From positions 1 through 35,144 of the forward strand of contig JAUCGK010000394.1 in the NCBI GenBank assembly GCA_030378085.1: a DNA stretch of 35,144 nucleotides, given 5' to 3'. The translations under genes were made by a program, and so were the position numbers. Positions 15,880 to 23,553 of this stretch are shown here, in pieces; position 1 is the stretch's first letter; each line of letters begins with the position of its first letter. The notes beneath the pieces are model-generated. The model had not been told where the DNA came from and searched no databases. It saw only the letters and a program-made list of their open reading frames with translations. Source of the DNA: Candidatus Parabeggiatoa sp. HSG14 (GTDB taxonomy: Bacteria; Pseudomonadota; Gammaproteobacteria; Beggiatoales; Beggiatoaceae).

Positions 15880-16731
15880 ATGAGTTTAGATAAAAATTGG
15901 TTTACAGAGCAACACTCACCAACAGGGAGTGCTTTTTCATTACATATTAAAACGCAATTACATAAAGAAAAAACGCCTTTTCAAAACATTGCCATTTACG
16001 AGACGACAGAATTTGGCAATTTGATGACACTTGATAACTTCATCATGCTCACGGAGCGTGATAATTTTATTTACCATGAAATGATGACACATCCGGTATT
16101 GTTTACCCATCCTAAACCTTGTAAAGTCATTATTATTGGGGGAGGAGATTGTGGTACTTTACGTGAGGTGTTAAAACATCCCAAGATTGAGCAAGTGTTT
16201 CAAATTGAAATTGATGAGCGCGTCACCCGTCTTTCAGAGCAGTATTTTCCAAAGCTTTGTGAAAACAATGATGATCCGCGTGTCACATTTTATTTCGAGG
16301 ATGGCATTAAATGGGTAGCAAACGCACCGAGTAATCATTTTGATGTCATTATTGTTGATAGTACTGATCCATTGGGTCCTGGAGAAGGTTTATTTACAAC
16401 GGATTTTTATCGTAACTGTCAGCGTATATTGACCAAAGAAGGGTTATTAGTACAACAAAGTGAATCGCCACTTTTACATTTACCACTGTTGCAATCCATG
16501 CACGAGTCTATGCGTGAAGTCGGTTTTAAAACAACACGCACTTTACAATTTCCACAATGTGTTTATCCATCCGGTTGGTGGACAGCAACTTTAGCAAGTA
16601 TGGGCGATTTAATGCAATTTCGAGAAGATGAGGCTGACAATAAACCGTTTGAAACAGACTACTACAACACTGACATTCATATCGCCAGTTTTGTATTACC
16701 CCAATTTTTAGCCAAAGCATTACCAGATTAA
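15880..16731 (+). CDS. speE: spermidine synthase (polyamine aminopropyltransferase)
   Basis: 283 aa cytosolic enzyme transferring the aminopropyl group of decarboxylated S-adenosylmethionine to putrescine, giving spermidine. Signatures: DNFIYHEMMTHP (residues 61-72), the nucleotide-binding GGGDCG at 87-92, EIDERV with the adenosine-binding acidic residue near 110-114, and catalytic D160 in DSTDPLGPGEGLF. YPSGWWT near the C-terminus is also typical. Length fits the family. The start ATG 15880 has AGGG about ten bases upstream. The promoter region is occupied by the 85-bp tandem repeat. speD is not in the window. Which diamine acceptor is used cannot be read from sequence alone. Confidence 0.93.
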   Translation: MSLDKNWFTEQHSPTGSAFSLHIKTQLHKEKTPFQNIAIYETTEFGNLMTLDNFIMLTERDNFIYHEMMTHPVLFTHPKPCKVIIIGGGDCGTLREVLKHPKIEQVFQIEIDERVTRLSEQYFPKLCENNDDPRVTFYFEDGIKWVANAPSNHFDVIIVDSTDPLGPGEGLFTTDFYRNCQRILTKEGLLVQQSESPLLHLPLLQSMHESMREVGFKTTRTLQFPQCVYPSGWWTATLASMGDLMQFREDEADNKPFETDYYNTDIHIASFVLPQFLAKALPD

Positions 16732-16735
16732 ACAT

Positions 16736-16830
16736 AAGGAGTCCAAACCTTCAGGTTTGGGCATTCCAAAATCATAAGGAGTCCAAACCTTCAGGTTTGG
16801 GCATTCCAAAGCTAAAGCTTTGGACTCCAA
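16736..16830. repeat. 40-bp tandem repeat with GGAGTCCAAACC
   Basis: AAGGAGTCCAAACCTTCAGG begins at 16736 and again at 16776, with the following GTTTGGGCATTCCAAA also repeated. The second unit ends in the palindrome CCAAAGC-TAAA-GCTTTGG and GGACTCC. Belongs to the repeat family at 14631-14831. Confidence 0.75.
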
Positions 16831-16862
16831 AATCATTTCAAGCTCAAAGAATAAATGTAAAA

Positions 16863-17552
16863 ATGAAAGAAGGATTAGATTTAAAAGAGGTTGTATTAGT
16901 CGGCAGAATTTATGATGAATATGCCCAATATTTTGATTTTCAGTCTCTAATACTTGAAAATCATAAAATACTAGATGTGGCGGCAGGTGTGAGTTCCTTT
17001 TGTGCCGAGGCGCATGACAAAAATTATGATGTTCTCGCCGCCGATCCGATTTATGAAATGTCAGCTGATGACTTAGAACATCGTTGTCAAAAGGATTTAA
17101 CAGATGTACTTTCTAAATTACCAGAATTTATGGACAACTATCAGTGGGATTTGTATAAAAATTTGGCAGGTTTAAGGCAATATCGAGAAAAAGCCTATAA
17201 AAAATTCATTTTGCATTTTGCAAAAAATCCACAACATTACGCCATAGAATCCCTCCCCAACTTATCATTTCAAGATAATGCATTTACATTAACATTAAGC
17301 TCTTATTTCCTGTTTTTGTACGATGAACTGTTTGATTATGATTTCCACCGTGATAGTTTATTAGAATTATCCAGAGTGACATCAGGGGAAGTAAGGATTT
17401 ATCCCTTAGTTAATTTAAAGGCAACGCAATCATCGTTTGTCGAACAAATCTTAAATGACGAAAAATGTCATCATCTTGAATTTGAAATAAAAAAAGTCGA
17501 TTTTGAATTTGTCAAAAATGCCAATGAATTGCTTATTGTAAGAAAAGCATGA
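16863..17552 (+). CDS. putative SAM-dependent methyltransferase
   Basis: 229 aa from ATG 16863. A glycine-rich motif I is seen as ILDVAAGVSSFCAEA (about 37-51), followed by an acidic motif II at DVLAADPIYEM and a post-core LPNLSFQDNAFTLTLSSYFLFLY, which corresponds to the D/N-rich motif IV region of class I methyltransferases. A C-terminal RIYPLVNLKA resembles beta-strand 6. Substrate cannot be inferred. The frame is open back to TTG 16797 but those codons lie in the 40-bp repeat, so I prefer the internal ATG although its ribosome-binding site is weak. It follows speE by about 130 bp on the same strand; a functional link to polyamines is unproven. Confidence 0.65.
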   Translation: MKEGLDLKEVVLVGRIYDEYAQYFDFQSLILENHKILDVAAGVSSFCAEAHDKNYDVLAADPIYEMSADDLEHRCQKDLTDVLSKLPEFMDNYQWDLYKNLAGLRQYREKAYKKFILHFAKNPQHYAIESLPNLSFQDNAFTLTLSSYFLFLYDELFDYDFHRDSLLELSRVTSGEVRIYPLVNLKATQSSFVEQILNDEKCHHLEFEIKKVDFEFVKNANELLIVRKA

Positions 17553-17579
17553 GGTTATTGAAGAAATCGAAAACATTTC

Positions 17580-17737
17580 CTGATTATAACGAATTTTGAG
17601 GACACCCCCCTAACCCCCCGTACACAGGGGAAAGTCCCAAAATAGAAAAATTAAAGCAAAGTGTCGAATGATGTTTGGTTCCACCCGTGTACGGGGGGTT
17701 AGGGGGGTATGGTGCCCCCAAAATCTGTTACAATCAG
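17580..17737. mobile_element. MITE family 3 copy 1 (158 bp), 8-bp flanking repeat
   Basis: Ends are CTGATTATAACGAATTTTG and the inverse of CTGATTGTAACAGATTTTG. AACATTTC lies at 17572-17579 and again at 17738-17745, an 8-bp target-site duplication. The interior has C-tracts CCCCCCTAACCCCCCGTAC mirrored at the other end and an AT-rich centre. Same family, opposite internal orientation, at 34824-34984. Confidence 0.9.
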
Positions 17738-17786
17738 AACATTTCTATAAAAATCCGTCGGTTTTTTTGGCATTATTTTTCTGAAA

Positions 17787-17814
17787 GTAGAGACGCACAG
17801 CCATGCGTCTCTAC
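17787..17814 (-). terminator. hairpin downstream of the glycosyltransferase operon
   Basis: Perfect 11-bp inverted repeat GTAGAGACGCA / TGCGTCTCTAC with a 6-nt loop, starting nine bases after the minus-strand stop at 17823. The trailing T run is weak, so it may be a REP-type element doubling as terminator. Confidence 0.5.
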
Positions 17815-17822
17815 GTATCTTT

Positions 17823-18587
17823 TTATGGTTTATTTTTAATATTTTCTTGTAAATACATTAATTTAAGATAACGATAATAAGTACCTTCTGCATTTGATAC
17901 TGCCAGCATAAAGCCTTCACGCCCCTCTAAAAATCCTGCTTGTAAGAGGTATGTTCGTATAAAAGCCCATAATCCATGAAAAATTGCTTTGGTTAAACTG
18001 GATTTTTTACCTTTAGCATGTTGCATTTCAGCACTAGCCGAAGAATAAGTATTCACTTTTTCAAGGACTTCTTCTAACGAGTTGAAAGAATAATGTAATA
18101 AAGGTGTGCTGAGAGTGCCAATCTCACCTGATAATACTTGCACTCTTTCATGAACTAAGTCATCAGTAAAACTGGCACAACCACTTCTAAATAACCGAAG
18201 TACATAATCAGGACTCCAACCACTGTGTTTTATCCACCGCCCACAGTAACGAGATTGTCGCGGAATGCGAAAAGCGCAATCAGTAGAATCGGCAATAACC
18301 GATTTGATTTCTTGTTGTAATGCGGGAGTGATTCTTTCATCTGCATCAATGGATAAAATCCATTTTCCCGTTGCTTTTACTAAAGCGCGGTTTTTTTGGA
18401 CACCAAATCCAAGCCAATCTTTAGTGACAAATACTTTATCAGTAAAGGAACGACAAAGAGTAACCGTATTGTCGGTGCTACCAGAATCCACCACAATAAT
18501 TTCATCACACCAAGCAACGGAATTCAGGCATTCGCTAATATGATTTTCTTCATTTTTAGTGATAATGATGACAGATAATAAAGGCAT
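17823..18587 (-). CDS. family 2 glycosyltransferase (WaaE/KdtX-like)
   Basis: 254 aa GT-A fold enzyme. LSVIIITKNEENHISECL opens the nucleotide-binding domain, VVDSGSTDNT follows, and the metal-binding DADE lies at 81-84 after SI. The middle RIPRQSRYCGRWIKHSGW and LHYSFNSLEEVLEKVNTYSS match the LPS-core beta-1,4-glucosyltransferase (WaaE/KdtX) style of GT2. A membrane-anchored C-terminus is not obvious beyond a hydrophobic stretch at IFHGLWAFIRTYLLQAGF. It begins five bases after the stop of the other glycosyltransferase, so both form one operon. Probable role is surface polysaccharide or LPS core synthesis; donor and acceptor cannot be fixed. Confidence 0.85.
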   Translation of the reverse strand: MPLLSVIIITKNEENHISECLNSVAWCDEIIVVDSGSTDNTVTLCRSFTDKVFVTKDWLGFGVQKNRALVKATGKWILSIDADERITPALQQEIKSVIADSTDCAFRIPRQSRYCGRWIKHSGWSPDYVLRLFRSGCASFTDDLVHERVQVLSGEIGTLSTPLLHYSFNSLEEVLEKVNTYSSASAEMQHAKGKKSSLTKAIFHGLWAFIRTYLLQAGFLEGREGFMLAVSNAEGTYYRYLKLMYLQENIKNKP

Positions 18588-18592
18588 GATTT

Positions 18593-19486
18593 TTAGGGTT
18601 CTTTACGGCTACTACTATATAGAAGTTGGGTAATTTGCTCAGACACTAAACCAATCAAAAAAATCAGAATTGAGGTAATAAACAATAATGCGCCCATGTT
18701 GGTAAAGCGTCCAGCGGTTGTAAAAGTATAGATATAATAACTTAATCCCAGCATAAAAAAACTTAAACTGAATGCACCAAATAATTTTAAGGGTGCGTAC
18801 AATGTGCCTATTTTGAAAATAATCAGCAAAAACCGCACGCCATCACGCACTAACTTAATATGACTTTTACCAAGACGTGTATGTGCCACAATAGGAATAT
18901 AACTCACATTATAACCTGCTCGGAAAAATGCCATTGTAATTGTGGTGGGATATGAAAATCCATTAGGTAACAGATAAAGAAACTCTCTAAATTTATCTGC
19001 TTTGACGGCACGGAATCCAGACGTTAAATCAGAAACAGAATGTCCAACCATCCAACTTGATAGCTTATTGTAAAAACTGTTAGCACACCAACGCCCAAAA
19101 CTTGCTTGAGAATTAGCACTACGCGCTCCAACAACCATATCATGTCCGCGTGCCAATTTTGCCAATAATTTTTCAATATCTTGAGGATCATGTTGTCCAT
19201 CCGCATCCATAAATATTAAAATATCACCACTGGCAGTACGCGCTCCCGTTTTAATTGCAGCCCCATTACCTTTGCTATACGGATGACTAATAACCTTTGC
19301 ACCCGCTTGAGTGGCAATATTTGCAGAATCATCGCTAGAACCATCATTAACTATGATAACTTCAGCTTTAGGGTAAGTTTGTTTTAGGCGAGGTATGAGT
19401 GTTTTTAAACTGGCTGATTCGTTGAGACAAGGGAGAATAATACTTAAGTCCATATTTTGAATTTGATTTGTGATTGATTGAGTCAT
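18593..19486 (-). CDS. family 2 glycosyltransferase, polyprenyl-phosphate type with C-terminal TM helices
   Basis: 297 aa. The catalytic domain resembles dolichyl/undecaprenyl-phosphate sugar transferases (DPM1/DPG-synthase-like): LSIILPCLNES, IIVNDGSSDDS, GNGAAIKTG, and DADGQHD at 94-100 as metal and donor site, then GFRAVK. Two hydrophobic helices follow near 232-254 and 262-285, so it is likely an inner-membrane protein that loads a sugar on a lipid carrier for glycan modification. The annotated ATG is at 19486; an alternative at 19453 (MDLSIILPC) fits the family's usual N-terminus better, and neither has a strong ribosome-binding site. First gene of the two-gene operon with the WaaE-like enzyme. 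Confidence 0.85.
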   Translation of the reverse strand: MTQSITNQIQNMDLSIILPCLNESASLKTLIPRLKQTYPKAEVIIVNDGSSDDSANIATQAGAKVISHPYSKGNGAAIKTGARTASGDILIFMDADGQHDPQDIEKLLAKLARGHDMVVGARSANSQASFGRWCANSFYNKLSSWMVGHSVSDLTSGFRAVKADKFREFLYLLPNGFSYPTTITMAFFRAGYNVSYIPIVAHTRLGKSHIKLVRDGVRFLLIIFKIGTLYAPLKLFGAFSLSFFMLGLSYYIYTFTTAGRFTNMGALLFITSILIFLIGLVSEQITQLLYSSSRKEP

Positions 19487-19489
19487 ATT

Positions 19490-19560
19490 AAGAGATGTTC
19501 AGAAAAATAATTTCACACACGAAACCTGACAGGTTTTGGAAACCTGTCAGGTTTTTGAAG
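19490..19560. repeat. diverged copy of the 85-bp repeat with CCTGACAGG hairpin
   Basis: AGATGTTCAGAAAAATAATT is shared with the 15683-15852 tandem units; the hairpin at 19522-19554 has CCTGACAGG instead of CCTGCCAGG. It lies between the stop of the Mo-hydroxylase gene (19564) and the start of the glycosyltransferase operon, so may terminate the former. Confidence 0.7.
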
Positions 19561-19563
19561 GAG

Positions 19564-21741
19564 TTATGCTAATTTTAAGGGTAAGTTATATAAACGTTTA
19601 CCAGTTGCAGCGAATATGGCATTTGCAACCGCAGGCGCAATCGGCGGTGTACCAGGTTCACCAACACCTGTGGGTGGTTTAGTTGAGGGCATAATATGTA
19701 CCTCAACCTCTGGCATCTGATTCATGCGTAACACTTTATAATCATGGAAATTTGATTGAACGACTTGCCCATTTTCCAATGTAATCTCACTCTCTAACGC
19801 AGCGGCTAAACCAAAACCAATGCCACCTTGTATTTGGGCTTTAATGATATCTGGATTAACAGCAATGCCACAATCAATCACACAAACAACACGGTGTACT
19901 CTAATCTCGCTCTTATCGCTGACGGAAACTTCAGCCACTTGCGCGGCAAAACTATCAAACGATTCATGAACAGCAACGCCTAACCCGTGTCCTTTAGGGA
20001 GTGATTTACCCCATTTGGCTTTTTCGGCAACCATTTTTAATACACCAAGATGACGAGGATGCTTGTCCATTAATTTTGCGCGAAACTCTACTGGGTCTTT
20101 ACCCGCAGCATGGGCTAACTCATCAATGATGACTTCGGTTGAAAATGCGGTATGGGTATGACCCACAGAACGCCACCATAGTACAGGCACATTGACATCA
20201 ACCGTATGTAAATTGACTTGTAAATTGGGGATAGAATAAGATAAATTAGAAGCCCCTTCTATGGAAGTTTTATCAATCCCATCTTTGACTAAAAATCCTT
20301 CAAAAGGTGTACCTGCCGCTATAGATTGACCTACAACATGATGTTCCCAAGCGATGGGATTTCCATTCTTATCCAAGCCGGCTTTCACTTTATGAAAATA
20401 CATGGGACGAAAATAACCCGCACGTATATCATCTTCACGAGTCCACACCAGTTTAATAGGTGTGCCTTTTTTAGCATTGGCAATATGCACGGCTTCGACA
20501 ATATAATCTGAGTATGGATTTGCACGTCGTCCAAAGCTGCCACCTGCAAATAAGGTGTTAATTTTAACCTGTTCAGGTTTGATACCCAATATTGATGAAA
20601 CAATACTTTGATCGACTGTGTGAAATTGTGCGCCATTCCAAATCTCACAGCCTTGCTTGTTGACTAAGGCAACACAATTGATTGGCTCCATAGGCGCATG
20701 TGCCAAATAAGGAAACTCAAAACTCGCCTCAATCACTTTATCCGCTTTTTCTAAGGCTTTTTTGGCATCGCCTTTGTGAGTTGCCGCTAATCCCGCTTCT
20801 TCGTTAGCTTTACGCTTATAGTCAGCCATCAATTTATGCGTGGTGACTGTTGATGCTTTACTGTTATCCCAATCAATCTCTAAGGCATCCCGTCCTTTTT
20901 TCGCCGTCCAAAAGTCTTTAGCAAGCACAGCAACCCCTGATGGAACTTCTACCACATCAATAACACCCTTGATAGCAAGTGTTTTCTTCCGATTAATAGC
21001 ACGGACTTTACCGCCAAAACGTGGAGGATGAGCAATAACAGCAGTTAATAAACCATCAAGCTTGACATCTTGGGTAAAAATAGCACTTCCATCAATTTTA
21101 CCGTGATCATTACGTGCTACTTTTTTACCGATATAAACAAAATCTTTCGGTTCTTTTAAAATCAGGCTTTTCTCATCAGGTATTGATTGCTTAGCGGCTA
21201 AATTGGCTAACTCACCAAAAGTTGTTTTTTTATTGGACGCTTTATGACTAACAACGCCCTTTTCTACCGTAACCTCGGCTCGATTTACCTGCCAAAGTTC
21301 AGCAGCAGCGGCAACTAACATGGCTTTGGCAGCAGCACCAGCTATGCGTAATTGCTCGAATGAATTGGCAAGCCCTGAACTGCCACCAGTTCCTTGGTAA
21401 GGCCCCCATGAAGTATTATTGTAGCGTTTTGGATCGGCTGGGGCATTTTCAGGTTTTATTTGTGCCCAATCTGCATTTAATTCTTCAGCTACTAAGGTAG
21501 ACAACCCTGTGTATGTCCCTTGCCCCATTTCTAAATGCTTGATAATAACAGATACGGTATTATCTGTATGAATTTTGATAAAGGCATTTGGCTCAAATAT
21601 AGAAGTTTCTGTCACAGAGACTTCCGGGGTTGCTTTTTTTGTAATAGCAGCAGGGAGATTAATGCCAATTGTTAAACCTGCACCAACACCGCCGACTAAT
21701 GTTAAAAAGCGACGACGACTTATTCCTTGATCAACCATCAT
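19564..21741 (-). CDS. molybdenum hydroxylase large subunit (IorB-like, Tat-exported)
   Basis: 725 aa xanthine-dehydrogenase-family molybdopterin subunit, closest in style to isoquinoline 1-oxidoreductase beta subunits. A twin-arginine signal is present (SRRRFLTLVGG, residues 8-18), so the mature complex probably sits in the periplasm. Conserved parts: HLEMGQGTYTGL, GGSFGRRANPYSD, PMEPINCVA, VGHTHTAFSTE, and the catalytic Glu695 in GVGEPGTPP near the C-terminus. The enzyme would hydroxylate an aldehyde or N-heterocycle using water; the substrate is not predictable. ATG overlaps the stop of the iron-sulfur subunit gene (ATGA), with AAGGAG three bases upstream; a second ATG is adjacent at 21738. 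No cytochrome c partner or XdhC maturation factor is in the window. Confidence 0.9.
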   Translation of the reverse strand: MMVDQGISRRRFLTLVGGVGAGLTIGINLPAAITKKATPEVSVTETSIFEPNAFIKIHTDNTVSVIIKHLEMGQGTYTGLSTLVAEELNADWAQIKPENAPADPKRYNNTSWGPYQGTGGSSGLANSFEQLRIAGAAAKAMLVAAAAELWQVNRAEVTVEKGVVSHKASNKKTTFGELANLAAKQSIPDEKSLILKEPKDFVYIGKKVARNDHGKIDGSAIFTQDVKLDGLLTAVIAHPPRFGGKVRAINRKKTLAIKGVIDVVEVPSGVAVLAKDFWTAKKGRDALEIDWDNSKASTVTTHKLMADYKRKANEEAGLAATHKGDAKKALEKADKVIEASFEFPYLAHAPMEPINCVALVNKQGCEIWNGAQFHTVDQSIVSSILGIKPEQVKINTLFAGGSFGRRANPYSDYIVEAVHIANAKKGTPIKLVWTREDDIRAGYFRPMYFHKVKAGLDKNGNPIAWEHHVVGQSIAAGTPFEGFLVKDGIDKTSIEGASNLSYSIPNLQVNLHTVDVNVPVLWWRSVGHTHTAFSTEVIIDELAHAAGKDPVEFRAKLMDKHPRHLGVLKMVAEKAKWGKSLPKGHGLGVAVHESFDSFAAQVAEVSVSDKSEIRVHRVVCVIDCGIAVNPDIIKAQIQGGIGFGLAAALESEITLENGQVVQSNFHDYKVLRMNQMPEVEVHIMPSTKPPTGVGEPGTPPIAPAVANAIFAATGKRLYNLPLKLA

Positions 21742-22214
21742 CCACTCCTTTTTTGATTCGTTAAATCTTGAACAGCACTTTTTATAGCACTACGAATACG
21801 CACATACGTATTACAACGACAAATATTATCGGACATTGCAGTATCAATGTCATCATCATTGGGGTTGGTGTTATTTTCCAATAATGTGATTGCCGCAACA
21901 ATTTGCCCTGATTGGCAATAACCACATTGAACAACCTGTTCTTCTTCCCATGCTTTTTTAACCGCCTTTGCAGCATCCGATTGAATACCTTCAATCGTGG
22001 TAATTTTTTTACCTTGCACAGCAGATACCGGCGTAACACAAGAACGAATAGCTTGACCTTCCATTTGCACAGTACAAGCACCACATAAAGCTTGTCCACA
22101 ACCAAACTTAGTGCCAGTTAATTCAATATGATCTCGAATCACCCATAACAAGGGAGTATCAGGCGTGGCATTAACCGTATGGTCAATACCATTAACATTA
22201 ATAGTCATTGACAT
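21738..22214 (-). CDS. (2Fe-2S) subunit of molybdenum hydroxylase (IorA-like)
   Basis: 158 aa small subunit passing electrons from the Mo centre. The N-terminal plant-ferredoxin-type cluster has C39, C44, C47 and C59 (GCGQALCGAC), and the all-helical second domain has C97, C100, C132 and C134 (QCGYCQSGQ, ICRCNTYVRIR), the full set of eight ligands. Length is normal. AGGAAA lies seven or eight bases before the ATG. First gene of the operon; its TGA overlaps the start of the large subunit. It has no signal peptide and would be exported with the Tat-bearing large subunit. The 22215-22410 stretch upstream holds only an AT-rich promoter-like region. Confidence 0.92.
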   Translation of the reverse strand: MSMTINVNGIDHTVNATPDTPLLWVIRDHIELTGTKFGCGQALCGACTVQMEGQAIRSCVTPVSAVQGKKITTIEGIQSDAAKAVKKAWEEEQVVQCGYCQSGQIVAAITLLENNTNPNDDDIDTAMSDNICRCNTYVRIRSAIKSAVQDLTNQKRSG

Positions 22215-22410
22215 AATTTTTTCCTAAGTGATGAAATAAATCTTAATTTGGTACAGGAAAGTTGATTACCAAACAATGGCATTTTAACTCTCCTTCATCT
22301 TTTATTGCAATTAATAAAGTACTCGCTTAAAGTTAAAACACTCTTCTGATGCCTTTCTTACAAGCTCATAATAGGGTAGTGTCCATTTTCCCCTCTTCCA
22401 TTCTACCTAG

Positions 22411-23010
22411 CTATTTATTTATATTGGCGTTTGCCTTGCTAAATAACCAATTCAAAACATCAAGCACTTTCTTTAAATCCTCTGTAGCTGATATTTGAGT
22501 TGGATCTTTAGTAAAAACGTTATTTTCAAACTTCGCAAACTCCCAAGCTTTCCCTGTCGTGACGACACCGTAACAAATTTTTGCCCCCTTAATAGATGCT
22601 GCATACATTTCCGCTAAGGTCTGCGCCCAACCTTCATTCCATTTCTCCTGTTTCGCCTCCATTACACAAAGAGGTGGAATAGACATAACACCATGCTTTG
22701 TTTTTGGTGCTATTAAGTAATCAGGTTCACCGACTAAATCCTGTTCTTTATCTATATTGAAAGGGGCGCGTGACCATACCAGGAGTTGTTTGTAATGTTC
22801 TGACACTTCATCTAATATATGACTAATAATATGCTCACAGATAGCAAAATCATTAATAAAATAGGCATCCTCTATCAAGCTAAGTTCTATACGAGAGAAA
22901 ATATAATCAGGTATTTTCATTTCTTTTTTCTCTATAAACTTTTCAATTCTTACCTCAATATCGAATTTTTGGGTGACTTCACCAACTGATTTGAATGTGC
23001 TATATGGCAT
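22411..23010 (-). CDS. predicted PD-(D/E)XK nuclease-fold protein
   Basis: 199 aa. I do not recognise a named family, but the centre has D97 in GEPDYLI and then MEAKQEKW with E118, K120 and Q121, the spacing of a PD-(D/E)XK nuclease core as seen in type I restriction HsdR N-domains and related proteins. YGVVTTGKAWEFAKF after it resembles the beta-strand that follows in such folds. The N-terminus is helical and acidic. AAGGAG lies seven bases before the ATG. It opens the defence-like island at its distal end and may be a stand-alone nuclease or a degenerate restriction subunit. Catalytic activity is inferred from motif only. Confidence 0.6.
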   Translation of the reverse strand: MPYSTFKSVGEVTQKFDIEVRIEKFIEKKEMKIPDYIFSRIELSLIEDAYFINDFAICEHIISHILDEVSEHYKQLLVWSRAPFNIDKEQDLVGEPDYLIAPKTKHGVMSIPPLCVMEAKQEKWNEGWAQTLAEMYAASIKGAKICYGVVTTGKAWEFAKFENNVFTKDPTQISATEDLKKVLDVLNWLFSKANANINK

Positions 23011-23130
23011 TGATAATCTCCTTTAAATAAGCTAGTTTAGGAATAAAAATTAAATAATTTAGAATTTATTTCTCTCCTCAAATCTCTCCCAAAAATGAAA
23101 GAAGTAAATACATGACAATTTACTTAATTT

Positions 23131-23301
23131 CTATTCCTTATTTTCAATCAAACCATCAATGCCGTCATTAGGACTTTTCTGTCCCCGCGTAAACCCAAGA
23201 AAATAAGCAAATCGTTGCCCAATTTCTTGCTTAGTTGGATTACTGGTATTGAGTAAACCCTTAATAATAGCTTGTGTTTGTGGAAAAGTAAATTGATTCA
23301 T
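23131..23301 (-). CDS. small hypothetical protein coupled to ParA-like fragment
   Basis: 56 aa (MNQFTFPQTQ... to GLIENKE). Its ATG at 23301 overlaps the TGA of the ParA-like ORF as ATGA; a second in-frame ATG at 23307 would add two residues. The sequence NPTKQEIGQRFAYFLGFTRG looks like a helical DNA-associated or accessory protein, but I recognise no family. The overlap implies it was, or is, translated with the ParA gene, like the small partner in partition-type operons. Confidence 0.45.
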   Translation of the reverse strand: MNQFTFPQTQAIIKGLLNTSNPTKQEIGQRFAYFLGFTRGQKSPNDGIDGLIENKE

Positions 23302-23480
23302 AGGCATTGTGGTATCAATTCATTTTTAGTTTTTTGACGACAATAAAAGTTAAAAGCGTCATATTGATCAACGCAATCAACTAATAATACTCGTCCCTGT
23401 TCTGCTAATAAATCGGCTACATGGACTGCCAAAGTGGTTTTACCAATACCGCCTTTGTTGAAGGCACTTAAAATTATCAC
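23298..23480 (-). pseudogene. ParA/MinD-type ATPase N-terminal fragment
   Basis: A 60-aa ORF from GTG 23480 (AAGAGA upstream). It carries the deviant Walker A KGGIGKTT and a strand ending VLLVDC, that is, the first third of a ParA family ATPase, and then stops at 23298. Complete ParA proteins have about 200 or more residues with Walker A-prime and B motifs, absent here. An in-frame TTG at 23519 extends the frame but looks artefactual. Because the stop still forms an ATGA overlap with the next small gene, an internal deletion that kept the C-terminal end is plausible. Confidence 0.6.
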
Positions 23481-23553
23481 TATAGTTCTCTTTTTTAGCG
23501 ATTGGTTTAAGAAATCCAAAATAAAATTTGGAAACGGTAAATCAATTTAGTCT

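Noticed and set aside
14631..16830. Possible CRISPR array from repeated GGAGTCCAAA and CCTGACAGG units
   Set aside because: Repeats are irregularly spaced, palindromic and dispersed, with no unique spacers of constant length and no cas genes.
16797..16862. N-terminal extension of the methyltransferase-like gene
   Set aside because: These codons are inside the 40-bp repeat; the internal ATG at 16863 is more likely.
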